Shown here: in pieces, positions 45,301 through 56,246 of the stretch | How the letters are laid out: each line of letters begins with the position of its first letter | Position numbering within the stretch: the first letter of the stretch is position 1 | Assembly: GCA_905221605.1 (NCBI GenBank) | Contig: CAJNDS010000180.1 | Location: forward strand, 332,501-394,500 | From: Symbiodinium natans | Taxonomy: Eukaryota; Sar; Dinophyceae; Suessiales; Symbiodiniaceae | Direction: 5' to 3' | DNA: 62,000 bases | The notes under the pieces: model-generated | What the model was told of the DNA's origin: nothing | Database searches by the model: none | The model's input: only the letters and a program-made list of their open reading frames with translations | Position numbers and translations under genes: made by a program

Positions 45301-47682
45301 AAAGAAGATGCATGTTCCTTGGGGACGAAGTGAACCCTAAATGGGTTTAGGGTTTAGGGCTTAGGGTTTAGGGTTTAGGGTTCACATTACCTTAATAGGG
45401 ATTATAGTAGTGGCAGGGTATATGACCCGTCCCCAAGGTTTCTGTGCAGATTGCACATCTGACTGCGGAGCTCATCGGCAGCGACGAGGACCGTTGCTTC
45501 AATGTTTTCAAAGGGGTGGAGGTGCGAGGAGCAAGATCCTTGGGGACGAGATGAACCCCAAAAGGGTTTAGGGTTTCGAGTTTAGGGTTTAGGGTTTAGG
45601 GTTTAGGGTTTAGGCTTCATATACCTTACTAGGGATTATAGTAGTATAGGGTATCTGACCCCAATTCTAGGGTTCACTTGGCCCCCAAGGATTGCTAAGT
45701 TCACCCGGATCCTTTCTGACTTCACCTGCGTGTGCTTTGGCAAGGAGTCGATCGTGCTGGCCGAGCTGAATACTGTGGCCATGGTTGCCGAGTATGCGCA
45801 GAAGGTTCCTTTGCCCTGCATTCTTGTGTGTGTTTATCGCGCTTGCAAGCCCAATAGGCTGTGGAAGCAAGGCTTGCACCACGTCGCCACCATCTTTTCC
45901 AAGAAAGTAGCACAAGGGCGCAAAGGGGTCGGGTGGGGGCAGAACGTCGCTGCCGTACTGGCGTCTTTGTGGAGGCAGAATCCATGTCGCGGACTCTATC
46001 TGTTTCCATCTGAGATCGTCCAAAAACCCACATCTCTTGCCCTAAGCCCACTGCAGACGGCAGAGCCTCCGATTTCTGTCCGGGTCATTTTGCTAAACCT
46101 GGGCTCAACACTTGCCAAGCATTCGCGGGCACCGCGCATGTGCTTGCGAAGAGGTGGATTGGAAGAACACAGAGGCAGCGAACGTGGAGGTCATCATGAA
46201 GCTGCAGAGAATCAGCCTCTTGGTCTGAGGGCGACACAGAACCCACATCGGACGAAGCCCGATCCTGGTGTTTTCATGAAATGTTCATGTGTTTCAGATG
46301 TGGACTGAGGTCTATGCTTGAAGGTTCATGGTACTTATTAACCAATTATAACTGTACTTATAACCCAAATTATAGCTATATTAGGGCATTTCAGGGGCTT
46401 ATAAGTAGGTTCTAAGTAATTACACTTATTAATTGGTTCATAAGTACCCTGAACCTCCAAGTAGGGTTTAGGGGATTCCCTCAGACATGCAGTCGCCGGT
46501 GGTCCGGCGGCTCGGATGTGCGGGGCCGGCTGCTCGCCGGGTTCGGATATGCGCCCGCATGCAAGAGTAGCGGTAGGCTTGCTTGGCGCCGCCCTGAGAA
46601 GTACGCAGGGGAGGGCCAGACGATGTGCGAGTTTATGTGTAGAGTTCTTTGTACGCTGGACTGTTACTTGCCCCAAACCCTAAACCCTGAACCCTAAAAC
46701 CCTCAAGCCTAACCAGATTTCTCTTGCAGCTGAGGCGTGACCCATGCCGGTCTTGACGTGCTGACCTTCGGCGATGGAAACGAGCAGACTGCGCTGCTGG
46801 GCATTGTTGGCATGTACTTTGCCTGGCTGTTTCAAGTTTGTTGGTAGGACAAGATGCACGTCTGCGGCGCCAGCTGGAGGCTTTCAATGATCGACGAACC
46901 CAAAGTGTCTAGAGCAAGCAGACACATGTGCAAGGAAGTGTATACCGACACCACTTCTTCAGCGAAGAATCTCTCCAAAAATAACGATTTGTCCTAAAGC
47001 TCTCATGCATGAGATGCATGAGTGGGAGCCGCTAAGGTTCGTGTTCGAGCTGGAGAACCGCACCCCGGATACTTTCCAAATGGGTTTAGGGTTTAGGGGT
47101 TTAGGGTTTAGGGTTTAGGGTTTAGGGTTTAGGGTGGGTTTAGGGTTTAGGGTTTAGGGTTGCGTTGTCAACACTGTTTGACCCCCCCCCTACTCCGTAC
47201 CCGGTGGGCGGCATGATATTTGCATGTTACACGCTTGACATGCCAGGCTCAAAATTGAGCCTCTGGCGTGTCCAGGTATCGAAGAGACACGGACGGTCGT
47301 GTCATTGAAAACCAAGATGCAGCCGATGGTGCCGCTCGCTTGAACACCAAAGGGTCATGAGGCAAGGTTGTCTCTGCAATGCATCGCTACACGGAGGACC
47401 CGTGAAGCAAGTTCCCAACTGCAGCGTTTGCTAGTGCGCGTCTGCACTTCCGACAAAGATGCAGAAACGAGTGTTGCACGAACATGTACTTAGCCCAAGG
47501 TACACGTTTAGGGACAACATCCTCAAGAGCTTCAAGAAACTCCAGACCGAGATCAATCAGACGCAGAAGGACCTCAACGTCGCGGTAAAGATTCCAGAGT
47601 TGCCGGACGAGGGTTTGGACGCTGGACCCCAACTTCAAACGTTCGTGTTTTCTGCTATATGTATGTTTAAATAAAGAAGGAA

Positions 47683-47720
<38 letters not shown>

Positions 47721-47742
47721 GTATATACATATGTATATACAT

Positions 47743-47775
<33 letters not shown>

Positions 47776-49437
47776 CATATACATTTTTAACTTATTTGCA
47801 CGGATCATGGCTACGCGGCCAGCTTCTGTGTCGCACACTGACTGGCACGCTGACTGACACACTGACACACTGACACACACACACACACACACTCACTCAC
47901 TCACTCACTTACTCACTTACACTCATACATACATACATACATACATACGTACATACATACATACATATAGAAGATTCATACACATTGGATATGGAGTTTC
48001 GGCCAGTGCTTTCAGCCACTACTGAGGTGCGGAGTCCCACTGCCTCGGACCTCGGACTGCAGAGGGTGGCCAGCAGGAACAAGTCTAGGAGCTTGAAGAG
48101 CAAACCCGCAGATGCCGCGGCTGACGAGCCTGGCTCGAGCTATCAGCAGGCGAAGGCTCACCTCCTCCGCACGGAAGGGAGATGTGAGGGTTTCGGGCTT
48201 AGGGTTTAGGGTTCAGGGTTTAGAGTTTAGGGTTTAGGGTTCAGGGTTCAGGGTTCAGGGTTAGGGTTTGAACGAGGGCTTTTGTGGTGCCCAAGGGTTA
48301 GGGCGACGTGTTGGTTGCCAATTGCTTCAGGAACTTCAGAGCTGAACCACCTGTAGAAAAATTGCATTTGGCCCAAAACCCATGTGGTCACTTCAAACAT
48401 TCTGGTCCCGTTTTGGGTACCCTAAGTATGAGGTGAGAGTAACCCCAAAAAGAGACCACCATTTAGAGAAGTGACCATGTCAGTCCTGGCTCAGGCCTGG
48501 ATGAACAGTGAGGCCGGCCAAGAGATGATCAGCAAAGCTCGTGAGAGAACTCCCGACGCCTTGGAGATAGACGCCAGCCTGTTCAGCTTAGGGTTTAGGG
48601 TTTAGGGTTTAGGGTTTAGGGTTTAGGGTTTAGGGTTTAGGCTTGTTTGAGTTTCCCTGCTGAGAAGCGCCAGAAACGAGCCCTAAACCTCAGCCTGGTG
48701 CAGATCCCATGAGATGTGCCTCGATCCTCGCAAGTTGTACGGTGCCAGGTCCTGTCTAAGTCTTACCCTAAACCGCAGCACATTCTACTGCCCTGAACCC
48801 TAAACCCCCGAAACCCCCTAAACCCCCTAAACCCCGTAACCCCCGAAACTCACTAAACCCCCGAAACCCTAAACCACCTCGGAGATGCGAGCCCCTAGAC
48901 CGCTCCGAAGAAGCCCTAAGGACGTGGAGCTGTGCGCCCCGCGCATGCACTTCAAGGTGCGGGAGAAGGTGGCCGGCCGGGGGATGCTGCGTACTTGACG
49001 GTTCATGATACTTATAAGTGGGTTAGAAGTATTGTTAGAATTAGCTATTACTAAGTACCCTGAACCTCCAAGTAGGGCTGAGTGTTTGGGGGTTTGTGCG
49101 TGTGTGGTGTGCGGCAGATTCAGATTCTAGTAAGTTGCACGCCGCAGTGTACGGCCGCACTGCCATGGTGGCAAATGAGCGAGTGTGGGTGTGGGTGTGA
49201 ATACTGTGTGCCAAGGACTATAGGCAGGCAGGGGGCGCCGGGTCATTGATGAGACCGGCCGGCACTAGCATCGACAGCCATCCGATGCCTGCAGTGCAGG
49301 GCGTGTTCGGCTTAGATCGCTGTGCGACGCAGATGATGGTAATGCTTCTACGGTAGATGACGAAGGGAGAGGATCCGGCTCAGCGCCATGAGCCGGATTC
49401 GAAAGTAGCTGATTCCTCGAGGGGAGTACATGCGCGT

Positions 49438-49474
<37 letters not shown>

Positions 49475-52400
49475 TGTGTGTGTGTGTGTGTGCGCGTGTC
49501 GGTGTCGGTGTTGGTGTTGTTGCTTGTGCGTCTGCATCTGTGTATGTGACTGTTAGTGCAAGTTGTTGTCTTCATGACCTCATAGTTGCATATGCAGAGT
49601 TAGTAATGTTGCGGCTTGCCTTCAGAGTTAGTTAGTAACTTCGTAGAATGTCGTGGGTTGCAAGGCTAGACAGGTAAGGCGCATCATGTCTGCCACACCT
49701 GTCGATACATGACCCTGGCCGCGGCCAAGGTCCGGCCTGGCCTTAAAATAACAAAATTGGGATGTTTGCGCAATGTTGCCCCTTATACTAACAGTCCTGA
49801 ATAGGGACTATAGTACCCCCTGTTCGAATCCCTATTAAGGACTGTTGGCAAAAGGGGAACATCCCAACGGCAAGACTTTGCAGCTATGCACATGACCATG
49901 TCATGGGGGCTTCTCTGAAAGGCGGCGGTGGAAGTTTCCTTCGGCACGCTGAAGCTGAAGACTGGTGAAGAGCTTGGATTGCGGTTAAGAGCCTGGATGT
50001 CTTTCAAAATCTCTTGACATCCTCATATGGGGGTTTACGATACTTGGGGACCACCCAATATAAATCCCCAAGTAGTGGGATTCCCATATGATAGGGACCC
50101 CAATAAGGTACCCCCAATTCCTGGCATCCTCATGTGGAAAGGCTAAACCCTAAACCCTAACCAAACCCTGAACCCTAAATCTGCCTAGCCTACAGGTTGC
50201 GGGCACCTGGCCCCGGGCGCTGGTCGTGAAAGCGGTAAAGTAATCCACCATTTTCTTGTCGCACATTTAGGGTTTAGGGCTTGGGGTATCAGGAAGGTAG
50301 AGGTCTCGTTCCTGTTTCTTGCGGGGGCATGTCTGAATCGTTAGAGTCGAAGTGCTCGCAATACCAACAACCCTAAACCCTAAACCCTAAACCCTAAACC
50401 CTAAACCCTAAACCCTAAACCCTAAACCCTAAACCCTTCCGACCGAGTCCTTGCCTGCCTTGTGCGAGTGCGAGAGCCGAAACCCTAAACCCTAAACCCT
50501 AAACCCTAAACCCTAAACCCTAAACGCCCGTCACCCTGATCCAGCCATGCCAAGGATTGCACGATGGAGAAGCTCGAGCTGGACATAACTCTACATGATT
50601 CCCAGCTGCCACTTGCTTTAGCTTCAGTTAGGGGTGTAGGGTTTAGGGTTTAGGGTGAAGGGTTTAGGGTTTAGGGTGTAGGGTTTCGGGTTTAGGGTTT
50701 CAGTTTCGCATCGAGTTTGTTTGGAGATGACGGTTCCAGGGCTTCTGGCGAGTCTCGCCCTGCAGTCATAGGCACTGTGGCGTGGGAGCGAGCTGGGCAG
50801 TAAGGGCAGCAGTCGAGTCTCTTGTGAAAAAAAGGGCTTTCGGCGCGCGCGCAGGGGGAGGGAGACTGCTCAGAAGGTGCGTGTACATCTGAGCTGCGCG
50901 TGATGGAGGCTTGGCCCCATCGGGTTTCATGTAGCTAGGCCTCTCATCTGTGAGACAGTGTGAAGGGTGTCTACCCAGGTCGCATGTTTAGGGGTTTAGG
51001 GCTTACGGACCGGAAACCTTCGGCCACGCAAAGGTGCCAATGCATTCCGGCACTACCGGCGCGAAAACAAAAAAGCACGAACCCATGCTCTGAGTCTCTC
51101 TCCAACAGCAACACTCGTGTGAAAGATGGTTGGCACTTGACATGGCACCTGGTCTCATCGCCTCAGTCAGAAGAAGGGAAGATCACCTGAGCATCCGCAA
51201 GCCGTGCGAGATAGTGGGAATTGGGGATGGTGCCCTCGGCGCCCTCCTCGGCGGTGGCGTGGTCCAAGGTCGGTTCGAAACCGTGCCGGAGCCGAGAGTG
51301 TGCTCCTGTCGCACCTTGGCTGGTTTTGGTGTCCTAGGTGGGATTCAGGTGCTATTAAGGAGGGACCTTATTGAGCCGGTCTGTATCCCCAAGGGTCGCC
51401 ATTTAATCCTACCTTCTTCTATTGTGTAAATTGTGCGAGAAGATGTTGGCTGTGGGATCAGTATGTGTGTCTTATGCCCAGCGTGCTTCTCGCTCAGAGC
51501 AGGCTCACGATGCCCTGAGAATTAGTGTTAGCATCCATCGAAAAGCGTTTTGCGAACTGCTTGACAGGCGGTGTTCTGCTTGGGGTTCCTTCACAGATGT
51601 GCACATGAACCATCAAGCCTAAACCCTAAACCCTAAACCTTAAACCCTAAACCCTAAACCCTAAACCCATTCCCTCTTCAGTTGCCCCGTGGAGCATGGC
51701 TAGACGGGTGGCAAAAAAAACCCTAAACCCTTAACCCTAAGTGAGCACATCTGAGTTCTCCGAGCCCCTGAGCTGGCCTCTACACGCTCACTTTCGGGTC
51801 TGCAGTCGAGAGAAGGGTTCCGATAAAATCTTCCGTTCTGGGCAAAGCACTCAGCGGAGCACACCCTAAACCCTAAACCCTAAACCCTACGCCCTAAACC
51901 CTAAACCCTAAACCTTAAACCCTAAACCCTAAACCCCAAACCCCAAACCCCAAACCCCAAACCCCACGCCTGAGGCCGGTGCAGCTTTGCACGACCGTGT
52001 TCTACTCACCAGCCGCGGCACAAGTCTGTGTGGCCTTGGGCCCGATGCACCTCTACGCCTCTCCAGCGCCTGGGCGCAGTTAAAGTGCAAAGCTCCATCC
52101 GAACGGTTTAGGGTTTAGGGTTTAGGGTTTAGGGTTTAGGGTTTAGGGTTTAGGGTTTAGGGTTTAGGGTTTAGGGTCCTGCGGCGCCCTGCCTTGTAAA
52201 TTCGAAGCCAGCCTGCAGCCGACTTAAAGCCCAAAGCCTGGAGTCCAAAGCCTGGAGTCAGAATCCTAAACCCTAAACCCCTGAACCCCTTAACCCCTTA
52301 ACCCCTTAGCCCCTAAACCCCTAAACCCCTTAACCCCTTAACCCCTTAACCCCTTAACCCCTTAACCCCTAAATCCCCTTAACCCCTTAAACCCTAAACC

Positions 52401-55400
52401 CTAAACCCAAAGGCCACGCTGCAGATCTTGGCCACGGTGCCAAAGGCCGGGCATCGGATGGCAAGAGACTTGTCCCCCCTGCAGAGAGGTTGGGCGATTA
52501 AGCTTCCTACGGTGCTGCGCTCCCCGTCACATTAGGATTTAGTTTAGGGTTTGGGGTTTAGGGTTTAGGGTTTGGGGTTTAGGGTTTGGGGTTTAGGGTC
52601 TAGGGTTTAGGGTTTAGGTCCAGAAGTCAGCGACAAGCCAGCGCAGTCGGAGATGTAGCAGCTGGGTGTTCGTGACAGTTGAGTGCGTGGAGGTCATATC
52701 GGATGCCCTTGCCGATCCTGATGGCCCCGACGCTGAGAATGCCGCTTTAAGAAGAAGGTAACGCCTGGCAGATGGGGTGTACTTGGAGGTTCAGGGTACT
52801 TCTAACCCCAATTATAGATATAAGCCCCCCAAGTCCCCTAAGTAGGTTATAAGTAGACTTACAATTGGGGTTAAGTATAGGAGCCGAGGAGGCTGGGTAG
52901 CTAGCCTTCATTGCAGATGTTTCGCCGATTCATGGTTGTGGTCCCTTCTGATGGGTCTCTGTGAGAGATGTTCGCACCGAGCCATATCTTTAGGGTGCCC
53001 CAGAAAACACCATCAGTTAGATGCCTGCCCATATGCCCTGAACCCTAAACCCTAAACCCTAAACCCTAAACCCATTCTCCCAGTTCTCACAGATCACGGG
53101 ACGTGCGCTGGAGTTTGTTGCTTCAGCTCTGCATTACTCAGGCAGCTCAACTCGCAAAGGCGAAGTCGGAGGCCGAGGGAGTTGTTGCCCTAGGGTTCGA
53201 ACGCATGAGGAGGAACAATTCCTTAGGGATACTTGGAAACAGTTTTTGGATTTTTGGGGTACTTTAATTCCTAGGAAACAGCTAGAATCAAGAATTTTTG
53301 CTAGGCTTCCAAGTTCAGCATAGTTTCCAGCACCTGAGTCACAAGTGGACTTTGCACGGCATTTCCAAACAGAGCACTTGGAGAAGCTGGTCTCGAATTA
53401 TTCGCCCTAAACCTTACACCCTAAACCCTAAACCCTAAACCCTAAACCCGCATGTCGGTTAGCTCTAGGCATCGCTTGCACTGACCATGTTGTGCACCCA
53501 GCACAGTAGGCAACTAATCGAATTGAAAGCGAACCTTGAGATGAAGGCTTAGGGTTTAGGGTTTAGGGTTTAGGGTTTAGGGTTTAGGGTTTAGGGTTTA
53601 GGGTTTAGGGTTTAGGGTTTAGGGTTTAGGTAAAGCCCCAAAACGTCCCCAAGAATTCCCAGGGAGCCCAATACCCCTCGATCAAGGAACAGATCCCTGA
53701 TGTAGATGCCTTGGACCTCATCCTGCTCCTCCCAACAACAAAATCTCTATTCAGCAGCGTCGACAGGGTGCTTCAATCCAGCTTCTTGTTTTTTTTTAAT
53801 GGCAAAATACTGTACCTTGCGACAATACCTGAAGCCCAGCTGGTGTCCTCCCTAAACCCTAAATCCCCAAAAGCCTTGCCTGCCTCGTGCGAGAGAGTGA
53901 GCGTCGAAACCCCCTAAGCCCTAAACCCTGAACCCTAAACCCTAAACCCTAAACCCTAAACCCTAAACCCTAAACCCTAAAGCCTAAACCCTAAACCCCT
54001 AGAACGAGTTGCGGTCTAGTCTGGTGGTGCCAGGCCCTAAGGCCCTCGGTGACCCGAGAAGAAGAAGAGCTCCAAAAGCAGCTCGGCCTGTGTGCCTGAA
54101 GCCTTGGAGACGACATGTAGAGTTTCCGACAAGAGGTGTTAGGGGGTTCCTGAACTGAGAACAGAGATCGTATGCCCCCGTGCTACTTGAGTTCTCCCAA
54201 ACCCTAAACCCTGAACACTAAACCCTAAACCCCAAAAATATCTGGACATTGGACCAGGGAGTCCCTTTCAGGTTTCATGTCGCCGACAAGGGAGCTTTCA
54301 TGCCTTGAGCTTCGCTGAGGTTCTGCCTCTACTTTCTGACCCCTCTCCGACCTTGCAAACCGGAACCCCTTGCCGTACAAGAAGACCTTTAGGGTGTAGG
54401 GTTTAGGGTTTAGGGTTTAGGGTTTAGGGTTTAGGGTTCAGGGTTCAGGGTTCAGGGTTCAGGGTTCAAGGTTCAGGGTTTAGGGTTTAAAGGGTTTAGG
54501 GTTTAAAGGGTTTATTTGAAGTTGAGGGAGTCCGATCCCGCCCGCAATGCCGACGATGTCGTCGGCCGTGTCTCTATGAACCGCTTGCAGCCTCCTACTA
54601 TAGGGGTCGGTAGACCCTTTTTCTACACTACACTAACCCGCCAACACCCTCTTCTAGTTAAGGCCTGGAACCCTCCACGCCACAGGGCCGCGCAGAAGAG
54701 CGCGCAAGCCGCGAAAGAAGCGAAGGCGAACGCAGAGCCGACGGCCAGCCAGGCTTTCAGGGACGTGGGGAAGGGAGGGGGTGGCGTGGGGGGGGGGGGG
54801 GGTCAGAAGGTGGGTGGGCTTGGGAGGTGGGCGTAGACAGGGGTTGGCCTCTTCACTGGTGAATGATATCCCTCTTTCCCATCGAAGCTTGGCGGAGGCA
54901 CAGCCGCAACAGCCGAAACAGACGATCCAGTGCATTCTGGACATGGAGTGCCTCGCTCAAGAGAAATAGGGAGGGCTTCTCGGGGACTTGGTTCTCTCGG
55001 ATCACTCGGGTAACTAGGGTGCCGGGGCCCACAAGTTTTGAGACGAACCCTCTTTTCTGACCAAGCAAGAGTAAATGGGGGAGTTATTCTTGAATTAGTC
55101 TCCGCACCCTGTGGCAACCTGGATTATTTGTTCGCGGCACCTGGTTGCAAGAATACATCTGCAGACCCCCCTTGGCAACCCTGACAATGGCGAAAGGGAC
55201 GCATATGCCCGAAACCCTAAATCCAAAAAGGTTCAGGCGGGTGGCAAACAAACTTCAGGGTTTAGGGTTTACGGATGCCCCCGACAAAAGGGCTTGGGTT
55301 GCCGATGTAGACATGCAACCAGAAGGCCAAACGATAGGCAGGCGGCCTTAAAAAAAAGCCTGCAGACGAAGGAGGCGAATCGACTCTTGACCCTGAAGCA

Positions 55401-56215
55401 ACCCTAAACCCTGAAGCCCTAGTGAGTAGAGTTAAGCTGGAAACATCAGCACATGGTGTACAGTGGCTTAGGGGAGGTTGGGCCCTGCTTGTGGTTGATC
55501 ATCTTGGGCCTAAACCCTAAACCCTACACCCTGAACCCCCTAGGGCAGTTTCACATTGGCCGCAGAGCCGGCACCATCAAGACTGAGACTGGATGGTGCC
55601 TCCCCTGGCTTGTCCGAGTGTGAGCGATTCATAAACCACCCTATCCTCAGCCCTGAACCCTAAACCCCTCAACCCCTAAACCCCTGAACCCCGAAACCCC
55701 TAAACCCCGAAACTCTAAACTTGGAGGGAACGCAGTTGCCTTGCGAGTGCCCTCGACTAGTCCCTGCTCAGCGGGCGCCTGGAGTGGGTGTGCGCAGTGC
55801 GAGTGGCGAAAAGAACCTTGAACCCTAAACCCTACAGAAGGCAACAAATTCTCCTGAGGCAGGTGGAGGTCGAACTACGAAGCGACGCCGACCCCAATGC
55901 CCCCGTTCTTCGCGCCTTGGCGACAAATAGTTGTGAACTAAGACCTCAAACCTCCCTGAGGTGGTCTCTAAATCATCTTTCAAGCCCCTCTTGCATGGCT
56001 TCTTGAGGGCTCCGGGCGTTAGGACCCGCTGGCGTTTGCATGCTTTGCGTCAGATCAGCAGGCCCCATGTATGTGGCGCGAGGTGGCTTGGGGTGCCGTT
56101 GGCCCCTGGCTTACTGTTTTATATTGCATATCGTATGTATACATATGTATATATATATATATATCTATCTATCTATGTATCTGTGTGTGTGTACATTTTC
56201 TATGCTACGTATACT

Positions 56216-56246
<31 letters not shown>

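Noticed and set aside
45730-46308. 192-codon plus ORF, the longest in the window
   Set aside because: It includes a real exon in its first part (45730-45804), but the remainder crosses a donor and lacks protein-like sense. The phase-matched exon at 46154 uses another frame.
47387-47770. 127-codon minus ORF
   Set aside because: Half is CA/TA microsatellite. The other half mirrors a + strand exon that has a GTAAAG donor and fits the gene direction.
54803-55117. 104-codon Pro-rich minus ORF and overlapping ORFs
   Set aside because: High GC leaves four frames open at once; no motif favours this strand.
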